This document shows positions 25,200 to 37,098 of a stretch of DNA of 64,000 nucleotides, in pieces. The notes under the pieces are model-generated. The model saw nothing but the letters and a program-made list of their open reading frames with translations, was not told the origin of the DNA and made no database searches. Each line of letters begins with the position of its first letter. Position 1 is the stretch's first letter. The stretch is from Blastomyces gilchristii SLH14081 (Eukaryota; Ascomycota; Eurotiomycetes; Onygenales; Ajellomycetaceae): assembly GCF_000003855.2 (NCBI RefSeq), contig NW_003101682.1, forward strand, positions 8,067,551 through 8,131,550. Direction: 5' to 3'. The translations under genes and the position numbers were made by a program.

Positions 25200-26330
25200 C
25201 ATCTGTGACAGAGAAATTCTCTGAACTCATGAATAAATCAATTTTAGTGAAGAACATTCTTAAGCATCTCTCACAGAATCAAGCTATTTTTCTACAAGAA
25301 ATGCTTACTATCTGTAAATATTCTTGAACTGAGTCTCTAGATATAATCTTCAGAGACATCTATAAACTGAAAAAAAACTTTCTTAAGCTGTAATCACTTA
25401 AGATCACTTATTGAATTACAATCTATAAAAGCTTTGACAAGTTTGTATTTAAAATTGACTTACAAGCTCAGCTGTGTAATATGAAAGATGAAGAAGCTGT
25501 TATCTATATAATAACAGATCTCTACTACACTGAAGTCAAGAACTGACTGAATTATCTAGAGAATGATTATAAGAGATTCTACTGATCTGTTCTTAAGATC
25601 TATCTAAAGAATAAGTTGAGAGACTTTGTAAACTGAATAGAGAATATCTGAACTGTGATTATCAATATTAGAAAAGAAGATGAGAAATCTAATGAAGACT
25701 ACTCACAGCACTTCATGAAATTATAATATAAATTAAAGTCTGTGAAAATAGAGCTCTGAAACAAGATCTGAATAATGATGTTTATAAAGAGACTGAATAA
25801 AGATATGCAGAACAAGCTTATTAAGTAAGACTCTAAGTTCTTAACTTTGAAGAAACTGATGACTCTTATTCATTACTTATAGATTATCATGAGAGTTATA
25901 GATCTGCAGAGAGCAGATCACTGATCAGCTCTGTAAGAATTAGAATAACAGAGAACAGATTTATCAGAGAAAGATAATAAGATATAGAGAGATTTATATC
26001 TGACTGCTGAGTAGAGAGAGAGAGCTTTATAATCTCTTATAAATAGAGTGTATAATAGAGAGACTAAGAAAAAGAAACTCTACTTTATCTGTTCTAAATC
26101 AGAATATCTTTATATAAACTGTTCAGATAAATTAAAATAGAAATTTGAAGAGTTACAGACAGAGTCAGTAACAGTCTTCTTAAGAGTTTTAAAGCTGACA
26201 TCTGAATCTGTTACTTCTCTGATAAAAATACTTAATTTATAAGAAGAGATCACACTACAGTACTGCTGCTCTGCAAGTATGAAAAGTATTAATAAACTCA
26301 GAATCTCAGGTCACTGTAATGTTTTTGGAA
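25200..26330 (+). pseudogene. Gypsy-2b gag
   Basis: Long coherent frame with stops: FSELMNKSILVKNILK near 25215, a capsid-like middle region, and a retroviral-gag-like end with a degenerate zinc knuckle at about 26070-26125 reading FICSKSEYLYINCSDK, where the His is Tyr and one Cys is missing. It would package the element RNA. Stops at Trp and Arg positions exclude function. Confidence 0.75.
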
Positions 26331-26479
26331 GCTCACAGAGGAATTAAGCTGATGATGAAACTGGAGAATCTGCTCTTATAATAAGCAGAACTGTGGGACT
26401 CCAGATCTGAGAACTGAGAAGACTGTAGATATCTTGATATAAGATCTCTTCAGAATCTGAAGAAGATTACAGAACTGTG

Positions 26480-29400
26480 ATATCACAGATATCACAGATA
26501 CATGTACTTGAGACTGTATACTTTAAACACATAATCTGTATATAGCTGTCTGTGAGTCAGGTTTATACTTTCAATCAGTGTTAACAGACTCACTTACAGA
26601 GATAGAATCAGTTAATGCTGTAGAGTTAATTAGAGAAGACAAGCTCATCTATATAATAACTTTACAAATGTCTGAGAACTTCACAGTCATGAAAACTGAG
26701 TTTCAGATATCAGAGAAATTCTGAGATCTTATAGAGATATTCAGCTCAGTAAAGACAGCTAAGCTTTCTTCTCACTATAAGAAGAATCTGATAATAGAAT
26801 TGATAGAAGAGTAGAAACTCTTCTGAGAATTACTTTATAAGCTCTCTTATTATGAGACAGAGGTTTTACAGATCTATATAAAGAAGAATCTGAAGAATGA
26901 CTTCATTTAATCTTCACAGATCTTCTTAAGAGTCTCTGTGATATTTGTGAAGAAGAAGAATGAAGATCTCAGATTATATATAGACTACTGTAATCTGAAC
27001 TTCAAGATAATAAAGAGTCACTACTCTCTATTTCTGATTGAGAATGTGATCAATTATCTCACAGAAGCTGTTATATTCACATAACTGAATATAATTAATA
27101 TATATACATAACTGCAAATTTAATCTGAAGATGAATGAAAGACTGTCTTTAAAACTACACTGAGATTGTTTAAATATCTAGTAATGTCTTTTGATCTGAT
27201 TAATATCTCTGCAGTATTTCAGTCTTTTATTAATAAAACACTTCATGCATATCTGAATGTCTTTATGATAATATATCTGAATAATGTGATAATGTACTTC
27301 ATGAAGAAGAAAGAATACACTGAGTATATATGAAGTATGTTAAAGATCTTAAATAAGATATAACTGTATATTAAGCTTATAAAGTATAACTTCAGTGTCT
27401 GTTGAATTAATTTTCTAGAATATATAATCACTGCAGATGATATTCAGATGAAATCTTCACAGATTAAGACTATTTTATTATAACTGAAGCTAACTAGTAT
27501 TCATAAGATTCAGATCTTTCTGAGCTTTGTGAATTTCTATAGATAATTTATCTTTATATTTATAAGAATCTTCTTAACTCTTACAGACATGCTGAAGAAT
27601 GAAAATAAGAAGAAGTCATTCTATAAATAGAGAATGAAAAGATTATTAAGAAAAAAGAGCTGTAAGAACTTTCTTATCTCAGAAGCTTACAGAGTCTTTA
27701 TAAGATTGAAACAGATATTCATGAATACAGTGATACTATTTCACTTTGATCTCTTACTCTTAATCAGATTAAAGACAGATATCTTCTTCTTTACAATTTC
27801 AGAAATAGTCTTATAACTACAGTTAAATAAGAACTGAGTTTCAGTAATCTTTTTCTCACAGAAGATACAATCTGCAGAGATTAACTATAATATTCATGAT
27901 TAGAAGCTTCTTATAAGAGTGAAATTCTTTCATCACTGATATCATTACTTTAAGAGCCTTGTGACAGTGATTACTGTTAGAACTGATTATAACAGCTTAT
28001 AATAGTTTACTTCAATCAAGAAACTCTCACAATAGCAGATTTACTGAGCTCAGAGACTGAGTGAGTTCTGATTCAAGATAGAATATATTAAGAGAACTAA
28101 GAACTCAGTGAACAGACTCTCTTACAGACCAGACTATATTAAAAAGATCAGAATAACAGACAGAGAGAGTAGAGAAGATAGAAAAGCTTTATAGAATGCT
28201 TTAACTGAGTGTTGTGAAGAGATTAACTGAAGAGTCTCTCAATTCTCTATAAGAGAAGAAGAAGAAGAGAGAAAAGAAGTCTGTATAACTACTCTCTACA
28301 ACACTGAGAGTTAACACTCTGAGAATCTCTGTGAGAATTCTTGAAGAGAGTATCTATAATCTGAAGAGATTGCAGACTTTGAGAAGCACTGTGAAAGATC
28401 TGATATAAGAAGAAACAGAGTATAAATCTTTATAAAATCTTCTATTCAGATTATCTGAACTGCAACTGAAGAATGAATATACTCAGTATATTCAGAAACT
28501 GCTCACAGTAGAGATTAATCCTGCAGAAATAAAGAATTAAAGAGACTTAAATAATCTCTTATAAAGAGAGAGCTGGATTTATGTATCTGTAAATAAGTTT
28601 CTATATATAGAACTTATTAAAAGATATCATAACTCTTCTCTAACAGATCATTTTACAGACACTAGAACTTATAAGTTACTTATAAGAAAATACTTCTGAT
28701 CAAAGATATAAGCACTTATGAAAAAGATAGTGAATTCTTATACTATTTATCAGAGTTCATGAGTAGTATAGTTCAGATTATATGAAGAACTTACTTCTCT
28801 ACTCATCTCACAGAAATCTTGAGAACAGCTAGAAATGAATATTCTTATAAGTCTCTCTGAAAGTAAGAACATATATGATATCTGCTTTGACAGTGTACTG
28901 ATGATAGTGAATTACTTCATCAAGATAATATACTTTATACTCACTCATAAGAACTTGAAGTCAAAGAATTTGATTTATATCTTCATTCATAATGTGATTC
29001 AGTTATATGAATTATCTGTGAATATTATCTCAGATAGAGAATTAATCTTTATAGAGAAGTTCTGATTTGATCTGATAACTATACTGAAGATCTTATGAGA
29101 TCTAAGTATGACTTTTCATCAATAGACAGATGATCAGATAGAACATCTGATAAGTATATTAAAACAGTATCTATAATACTTTGTCAATTACAATCAGAAT
29201 GACTGAATATATTAATTATCACTTATAAAGTTCATGTACAATAACTCAAAGTATGTCAGCATAGATAAAACCCTCTTTGAGATACTCACTGAGACTTATT
29301 CATGAATAATCTTGATAAACCTGTAAGAGTACACTATAGAGTATGATGATGTCTGTGAACAGGCTGAGAGAATTCAGAAGATTCAGGAGAAAGCCTGTAA

Positions 29401-30050
29401 ATTCTTGAGAAAGACTCAAGAGTATTAGAAGAGATACTATAACTTCAAGTATACTATAAAGAGTTTCAAGAAAGATGATAGAGTCTAGCTAAGTCTAGAA
29501 AACATTATTATACAGAGATCTAGTAAGAAGCTGAAACTCTTATAGACAGAGTCTTATAAGATTATGAAGAAAGTTAGCTCACAGTTCTATAGATTGAAAC
29601 TGTTATCTGAGTTACAGATCTACAATGTTTTTTATATCTCTTTACTCTGTGAATATAAGAAATTTTTAGAAGAGAATTCTATGACTCATCACTCTGTTCA
29701 TGATATACTAGAGAGTGAATGAGAATATCAGATTAAAGAAATTATTAACTCAGAGAAGTGAGATTATAAGCTCTGATTCAAGATTCAGTGATAAGAGTAT
29801 TCTAATAAAATAAATAAGTTTACTTAAGAATTATCTGAGTAGATAAGATATCTGCAGAAGCTGAGATATGACTTTTATACTGTTAATTCTGATAAGTTAG
29901 AATGATATAGTCTTTGCTAAGAATCTGATTGTGATAAAGATATTAATACTGTTATTTATAATTGCTAGTCTACAATATGATGAGTTTCTACTGAGATGAA
30001 CAGTTCACAGTATATGTAAAGAAAAAGAAAGAAATCACATTCTCATTAAA
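26480..30050 (+). pseudogene. Gypsy-2b pol: RT, RNase H, integrase, chromodomain-like end
   Basis: RT from about 26880 (VIFVKKKNEDLRLYIDY near 26950), catalytic box YLNN at 27274-27285, where YLDD is expected, so both Asp are lost. RT thumb and RNase H about 27470-28020 (IHDQ/ELL region near 27895). Integrase: zinc-binding block about 28620-28760 with both His kept and the Cys pair changed to Tyr, core about 28830-29200 (IISDRELIFI near 29025). A region at about 29710-29900 resembles a chromodomain (EYQIKEIINSEK). The exact protease was not located. Confidence 0.85.
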
Positions 30051-30179
30051 GTTAAAAAAAAAAAAGAAAATACAAAACAGAAACAGACTGTAAACACAAT
30101 TTAGAGATTAATAAAGAAAAAATAAAGAAAACTTATACTTATATTCTTAATATCTGTGACACTTAATTCCTCTATAACT

Positions 30180-31000
30180 ATTAATTTCTTTCTTCAAAGA
30201 AGCAGAGAGTATTATATCTGCAGTACAGATAATTATTATATTTGATATAAAGACTGCTAGAAATGCACAGACTTCAGAGAAGTCAGACATCAGAGTGTAT
30301 ATAGTTGTGACAGAGTCTTGAGAACTGACTATCTGTATATGTGATCAGATACTTCTCATGAAGCTATGTCTGCTTTCTCAGTTATACTGAAGTATTCAGC
30401 CTGGAAATAATTAAGATGTGAAGAGAAAGCTCATCTATTCAGATTAACTCTCATCATGAATTCATGACATTTGCATTGTCTTGATTATCTGGATTTTACA
30501 GATACTCAGAGACTTATCTCTCATTAACAATGAGATTGTAGAAATACACTGTGGTGTGAGAATCATTGATAGAGAATCTAGACATATTTGCATATATCTG
30601 ATCAGAGATTGTACAGACAGAGAAGAAGTGATTGTAGACCTGCAGAACTGCAGAAGATACTGATAATATTGAAAGCTTTACAAGAACTGTTAGCTAGAGT
30701 CTGTAAGAAATTACTTATGAGAAGACTTACAGCAAAGAGAAGAACTGCACTGCTTGAAGTCAGAGACTGATCTGAAAAAGACATGAAATTGACTGCTGAT
30801 CTGAAGATTGAGTGTAGTGACAGAGCTGAGAGAAGTGAAGATACTATTGTGAACAGTGATATCTCTGCTTCATCAGTCAGTGAAAAGTAATCAGAGAAGT
30901 TATGAGAATACTCATAAGAAGCTTAGCAGTGATCAGATATTATTTATAAAGATATTGAAATTGAAAAAATGTTTTTTCTTGAGAAGTTCTTGAATTAATA
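30180..31000 (+). pseudogene. Gypsy-2b extra region downstream of pol, candidate accessory ORF
   Basis: Between the end of pol and the 3' LTR there is about 1.7 kb not needed by a standard Gypsy. 30481-30663 (60 codons, VEIHCGVRIIDRESRHICIY) and 30588-30770 (60 codons, LQKILIILKALQELLARVC) are open in different frames. The second looks like a Leu/Lys/Arg-rich helix, possibly coiled coil. No family recognised; coding is a guess. Confidence 0.35.
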
Positions 31001-31755
31001 TATAAATATTGTCAGAAATACTCTCTCTCTATCATCTGAATAAAAACACTTCACAGATGAATGAGAATGCTCACAGTTTATAAGAATGAAAGCTGTTACA
31101 GAAAAAGAAAAAAGAAGATGAGATTCTGTGAATAGATCTGAAATATTTATACTACTCTAGAGAGATTTACTTACACTGTGAGTGATTCTGTAGAACAGTC
31201 AGATTACTCTAGTAAATAAAAAGTGATTATGAATTACAGATCTGAATCTTTCTATGTGATTATAAAGAGTGATTACAGACTGTGAATATCTTGATTCTAC
31301 AATTCTACAGAGTTGATAAAAGAATGAAAAATTCCTTACAATTCTACAGTGTCAAAGAACAATGATTCACAAGAATGAGTAAAAGATTAACTCATGAATA
31401 CTTCTTAATAAGAATGATTTCACAGAGAGTGATTTATCTGTGAGATGAATCTGTATAATAATTACACAAGAATCTCATAAAAATGATTGAGAGTTAACTG
31501 AAACTCTTCTGTATGAAAGACATAAGATGAATCTGTGTGATAGTCAGAGAAGAATCTGTAAATCACAAAGAATCTCATAAAATAAGAAACTGAGTAATAG
31601 ACTCTTTTTTCATCACAGTAATAAGGAATTTTTTCTCACTGAGATTTTTTATAGATGTGAAGAATTTTTAGTGAGTATTACTGCAGTGCTGAGCTGATTC
31701 TATAAAGTCACTGAGTGAAAGGCTTTGCAGATGAAGTCTTAGAGAGAAAGAAGTA
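31001..31755 (+). other. Gypsy-2b 3' non-coding region and polypurine tract
   Basis: No gene seen. Ends with the purine run AGAGAGAAAGAAG directly before the 3' LTR, the expected primer for plus-strand synthesis. Confidence 0.6.
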
Positions 31756-32013
31756 TGTAAAAAATCTCACTTCTCACAGATTCTTTATCTCTATTTCTAT
31801 CTCTTATATAATCAATAGAGTTAGCAGCCCTTGACTACACATAACTATATAGACTGAAGTTCATGAATACTATTCATAACTCAGCTTGAATGCTATTATA
31901 TATTTGATTTCTACATTTTATCTTTCTACTGAGAATACTTCTAGTAGTTAACAGTACATATCACGCCAAGCTGCAAACACCCGAATAATTGCCTGCGAGT
32001 ACTTATTCTTACA
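31756..32013 (+). repeat. 3' LTR of Gypsy-2b
   Basis: 258 bp, TGTAAAAAATCTCAC at the start (mutated), and an unmutated last part CACGCCAAGCTGC...GCCTGCGAGT...TTACA. Followed by CAATT. Confidence 0.93.
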
Positions 32014-32018
32014 CAATT

Positions 32019-32312
32019 ACTATATCTTATTATATTCTATTAGAGATATTGAGTGATTTCAGTAGGTCTTTTCTACAGTTCTTTTATAAGATAAAAGAAG
32101 AACAATGATTGCAGTTTCAGATAAAACATCTGATACTGATTAATATTCTAGATTAATAGAACTCTTAAGAGATTATTTAATACAGTTGTTCATAATCTGA
32201 TTAACTGATTATATAAGAATCATGCCTCTCTTTTATTATCTGAGTATGTAAGAGTTTGAAGTGAGAGACTGAGTATTGTTTAGAAAATTACAGAGTATTA
32301 TTATCAATAATT
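32019..32312 (-). pseudogene. Gypsy-1e integrase segment between Gypsy-2b and LINE-3
   Basis: Minus-strand homologue of the integrase part of Gypsy-1a (about 5800-6070). Ends with ATTATCAATAATT (32300-32312), the left duplication of LINE-3. Confidence 0.8.
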
Positions 32313-34211
32313 AGAGGTCTATTCTTCCAGGCTATGAGACAGTTATATATAGCCTGTATTACCTCAGTAGCTGATTATGAAGATCAAGTTTGATGAAATA
32401 ATCAAGGAAATTTCACTGAACTCTTTCAAAGTCTGCAAAACAGAGGTTTGAGAAGAATTCTGAAAGCATTCAAATCATCTTCTATTAAAGCAATGAAAAT
32501 TAAAGCTTCAATTCCTTCTCCTGCTATTAGATTTGAAAAGGCCTGTATAAACTATACTCTGAGAGTTATAAAGATGAGCTTAAATTATATAATTAGAGAA
32601 AGAGTCTCTTCTTCATTTCCATCAATTAACTCTGGAAATGAACTTGATTGAAATAGATTTCTTAATTGAAATGAAAATAATTCTTCAAAGAAAATGCCTT
32701 CTCAACTGTACAGACTATGCTCACTGATTAAAAATCAATTTTCTTCTTTAAATGTTGAAAAAGTTGATTATGAGAAGATATCTCTCTGAAGAGAAAAGCT
32801 TGAATCTCTTATAGACTTGTAAATAAGTGAACTATATAAAGAGATAGAATATGAACAGTATTTGAAGAGAATTTCTACAACTAATATAAAAGACTCTTTT
32901 CTGATTTATTCAGATGGCTTGAAAAACAAGAATTTGAATAGATTAGACACAGACATTGCTTATACTGAAGATAATATTAATTTTATCTCAGATTTCTGAA
33001 ATTTAGGCTGTGAATCTGAAGTCTTTGATGCTGAATAATTTACAATAGTGAAAGCTTTCAAACTCATTAAAATAAAATCTTATAAAAGAGAAAATAGTTT
33101 GAAAGAGGTATGAATATTCTCTGATAGTCAAGCTGCTTTAAAAAGACTTAGAAATAGTCAGATTTATAATAATTAAATGAATCTTGAACTGATCTTAAAC
33201 TCTGTTTTAAAAATTCAAAAGAGAAGAATATTAAAGCTGATAATTTATCTACACTGAGTTCCTACTCATATGAATATTCATGATAATCAATTGACTGATT
33301 CAGCTGTAAAAAATAGTTCAGAATTAAGCAGATCTATTCAAAAAATTATGTTCTGGTCTTTTATAAAGAGAAAAATAAAAGAATCTTGTTTAGACAAGTT
33401 AAATGAAAGCTGACAGAAACAAAAGAAGAGTATACATTATTCAAGATTTGAAATAAAGCTCAAGTGAAAATCTTGTTCAATTAAATGTAAAAAGAAAATA
33501 TTCACATCTATAATACAGCTGAAACTAGAACATGACTATTTCAAATCTTATATGCAAAGATTTGATGATAGATTTGATTCAATAGAATGCTCATTCTGCA
33601 ATGCAAATGAGAATTCTCAGTATATTGTAATACACTATACATTATACAATAGTCTCAGAGTCAGATTGAAAGAGAAGTATGATCTAAATCAATTAAATAT
33701 GAGATTCTTATTCTCAACTGAGACAGGAATTAAATATTTAATAGACTTTCTATCAGAAACTCAAGCAGCTATAAGAAAATGGCTGAATTCAGAAATATCT
33801 GAATATGAAGAGAAGGAAATTAATCAGATATAGTCTGTTAAAACAGCTATATACTATCTTTTGATAATTTGTTTTGTTACAGTCTCTCTTTACTTTACTT
33901 TACTTTTTTCTTTCTATTTATTTCTATCTATCTATTTAATATGTCTATCTTTAAGACTGTGTTCTCTTTTCTTTTGTCATGATATTGTCAAATGGTTTCA
34001 AAGTATCAGAAGATGTTAAAATACTGCAATTTGTAAACAGTTTTTGTATTCTAGGCTGAAGTTTTCTGATTTTGCATATGTGAAATTGATGCATGTATAA
34101 TAGTTAACTTTATAGATATAGGAAAAACCCTGAGAACTTTTAGTTCTCAGATATATGTCATAGTCTCTGACTGCATACATCTATAATTGAAGAATAATAA
34201 TAATAATAATA
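32313..34211 (+). mobile_element. LINE-3: 5'-truncated LINE, among the least mutated copies
   Basis: Starts inside the RT (AGAGGTCTATTCTTCC) and runs to the TAA-repeat tail. Perfect 13-bp duplication ATTATCAATAATT at 32300-32312 and 34212-34224. Two stretches of ORF2 remain open: 32448-32651 (post-RT linker) and 33552-33833, which keeps the C-terminal motif CSFCNANENSQYIVIH and the stop at 33831-33833. RNase H lies about 32895-33290 with FSDSQAA kept near 33120-33140. Confidence 0.93.
34130..34150 (+). repeat. LINE 3' UTR hairpin
   Basis: Perfect inverted repeat with 9-bp arms CTGAGAACT and AGTTCTCAG around TTT. The same hairpin, with AAA as loop, is at 8752-8772 and 62923-62943. Conserved arms among decayed copies fit a structure read by the LINE reverse transcriptase (inference). 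Confidence 0.7.
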
Positions 34212-34224
34212 ATTATCAATAATT

Positions 34225-35486
34225 GAGTATTCTGAGATGTCAGTTCTTATATGTAGATCTGAGAGAAATCAGAGTGCTTCTTAATGTACTACTTCAGTAA
34301 GTACTTGAAGAAGATTATCAGTTTGAGCTGTTGTACATTACAGTTCATTTAGTGTAGATTCAGAAGAAGTTGAGATATTGATATTAATAACAGTTCAGAG
34401 AGAGAGTATTCTAATTGAAGAAGTATGTATAGTATTGTAAGTTATCTTATCATGATTAACTAGTAATTTCAAATCTAAGAGCTGATACTCTTGATTTGTT
34501 CAGTGAGTGTTTATTACATCAGATAATATATCTTACTCTTATTATAAGAGAGTATCTATTATTGAGTTCTGACTGTCAGAGCAGTAGTGTATTATGAAAT
34601 GAAAATAACTCAAAAACTCAGATTATTGTATCTGTTATTCAGTAAGCTTGTAAGTAATTGTAAAATGTTTGAGATTCTTATAATCTATTATTATCTCAAA
34701 TTTGAAGATACTTCAGAGTTCAGAGTCTCATTCCTCTAGATAGTATACTAGAATAAGAAGCTTTTTATTATAGATCTCATAGTCGCATTCAGCAGAACTC
34801 AGTTTCTTAGACATGAAAATGCATGATTGTAAGATATCTTTATTATTATATTGTAATATAGCTCTCTCTATAACATAGTCAGAGAAATCAGTTGCAATAA
34901 CTGTTTTATAATCAGAGTTAAATGTTACTAATAGAGAGATATTGATAAACATGTTCTTTATCTGTATAAATACAGCTTCAGTGTCTGCTGATTACTAAAA
35001 TACTGAGATCTTCTTAATGAGTTCTGTAAGTAATCTCATAATATGTGAGAAGTTTTATATAAATTACTGATAGAAGTTAGTAAATCTGATGAAGCTTTGT
35101 ATATCTTTCACAGTACATGAAGCTTCTCATTCAACAATAGCAGAGACGTTCTCAGAATTCATTCAAATTTCCTTACCAGCTTCTATGAAAAAACCTAGAT
35201 ATTTTGTACTCTTGACTTTAAAATTATACTTGTTAATATCTATTAATAGTTCTGTTTCTTGTAATCATTGTAATACTCTTTACATGTGTTCGTAATATTC
35301 CTTTCTGAACTCATCAGTGAAGATGAGAATGTCATTGAGATACACAGATGTAAATTTATCAAGTAAATCTCAGAGTACTTAGTTAATATACTTCTGAAAT
35401 GTACTGAAGATATTAGTCAGTTCAAAAAGTGTGACTATTCATTCAAAGACATTATAATATGTTTGAAATACTGTAAGTTATTCCTC
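34225..35486 (-). pseudogene. Gypsy-1e integrase, RNase H and RT segment
   Basis: Minus-strand continuation of Gypsy-1e. 34728-34952 is open for 74 codons and reads through RNase H start (VIATDFSDYVIE...LSSAECDYEIYNKKLL), the best preserved RNase H in the Gypsy-1 family here. RT follows to about 35480, where the TTA repeat of LINE-4 begins. Confidence 0.85.
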
Positions 35487-37098
35487 TTATTATTATTATT
35501 ATTATTCTTCAATTATAGATGTATGCAGTCAGAGACTATAACATTCACCTGAGTACTTTTAGTTCTCAGGATTTTTCCTATATCTATAGAGTCAACTATT
35601 ATACATTTATCAATTTCAGATATGCAAAATCAGAAAATTCCAGCTCAGAATATAAAAACTGTTTATAAATTGCAGTACTTCAACACCTTCTGATACTTTG
35701 AAATTATTTGACAATATCATGACAAAGGAAAAGAGAACATAGTCTTAAAGATAGACATATTAAATAGATAGATAGAAAAGAACAGAAAGAAACAAGTATA
35801 GTAAAGAGAGACTATAATAAAATAAAATTATTAAAAGATAGTGTATAGCTGTTTTAACAGACTATATCTAATCAATTTGCAGCTCTTCATATTCAGATAC
35901 TTCTGAATTTAGTCATTTTCTTGTAGGTGCTTGAGTTTCTGATAGAAAGTCTATTAAGTATGATATTCCTGTCTCAGTTGAGAATAAGAATCTCATATTT
36001 AATTAATTTATATAATACTTCTTCAATCTGACTCTGAGACTTGTATAATATACTCAGGATTTTCATTTGTATTGCAGAATGAGCATTCTGTTGAATCAAA
36101 TCTATCATCAAATCTTTGTATATAAGATTTGTAATAATCATGTTCTAGTTTCAGCTGAATTATAGATGAGAATATATACTTTTTATATTTAATTAAAGAA
36201 GATTTTCACTGAGGTTTTATCTCAAATCTTGAATAATGTATACTCTTCTTTTATTTCTATCAGCTTTCATTTCACTTGTTTACACAAGATTCTTTTATCT
36301 TTCTCTTTATAAAAGATCAGAATACTGTTTTTTGAATAGATCTACTTAATTATGAACTCTTTTTTACTACTAAATGAGTTAATTCATTGTTATAAATATT
36401 CATAGAAGCAGGAACTCAGTGCAGATAAATTATCAGTGTTAATAGTCTTCTCTTTTAAATCTTCATAACAGAATGTAAAATCAGTTCAAGATTCATTTGA
36501 TCATTATAAATCTGACTATTTTTAAGTCTTTTCAAAGCAGCTTGACTATCAGAGAATATTCATATCTCTTTTAAACTATTTCCTCTTTTATAAGATTTTA
36601 GCTCAATAAGTTTGAAAGCTTTTACTATTATAAATAGTTTAGTATTGAAGACTTCACATTCACAGCTCAAATTTCAGAAATCTGAGATAAAATTAATATT
36701 ATCTTCAGTATAAGCAATGGCTGCATCTAATCTGTTCAAACTGTTATTTTTTAAGTGATCTGAGTAAATCAGAATAGAGTCTTTTATATTAATTGAGAAG
36801 ATCTTCTTCAACTACTGTTTATATTCTCTCTCTTTAGATAGTTCACTTACTTGTAAGTCTATGAGAGATTTCAGCTTTTCTCTTCAGAGACATATCTTCT
36901 CATGATTAATTTTCTCAACATTTAATAAAGAAAATTGATTTTTAATCAGTGAATATACTCTATACAGTTAAGAGAGCATTTTCTTTAAAGTATTATTCTC
37001 CGTTCAATGAAGAAATCTATTTCAATTCAGTTCATTTTCTGAGTTAATTGATGAAAATGAAGAAGACGCTCTTTCTCTGATTATATAATTTGAGCTCA
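35487..37098 (-). mobile_element. LINE-4: 5'-truncated LINE, minus strand
   Basis: TTA-repeat tail from 35487, 3' UTR, ORF2 C-terminus, RNase H (about 36470-36800) and post-RT linker, ending at GAGCTCAT 37098. It directly abuts the TTA tail of LINE-5, as if it had inserted into that tail. No clear duplication can be read because both borders are TTA repeats. Confidence 0.85.

Larger units (their letters stand above)
24765..32013 (+). mobile_element. Gypsy-2b: complete 7.2-kb Ty3/Gypsy element in Gypsy-1e
   Basis: Two 258-bp LTRs (24765-25022 and 31756-32013) with perfect 5-bp duplication CAATT (24760-24764 and 32014-32018). The uninterrupted target is visible in Gypsy-1c at about 20373. Order gag, RT, RNase H, integrase, chromodomain-like end, then a 1.7-kb extra region. 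The outer 90 bases of the 5' LTR and the last 50 of the 3' LTR are unmutated, and the inside is AT-shifted. Confidence 0.95.
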
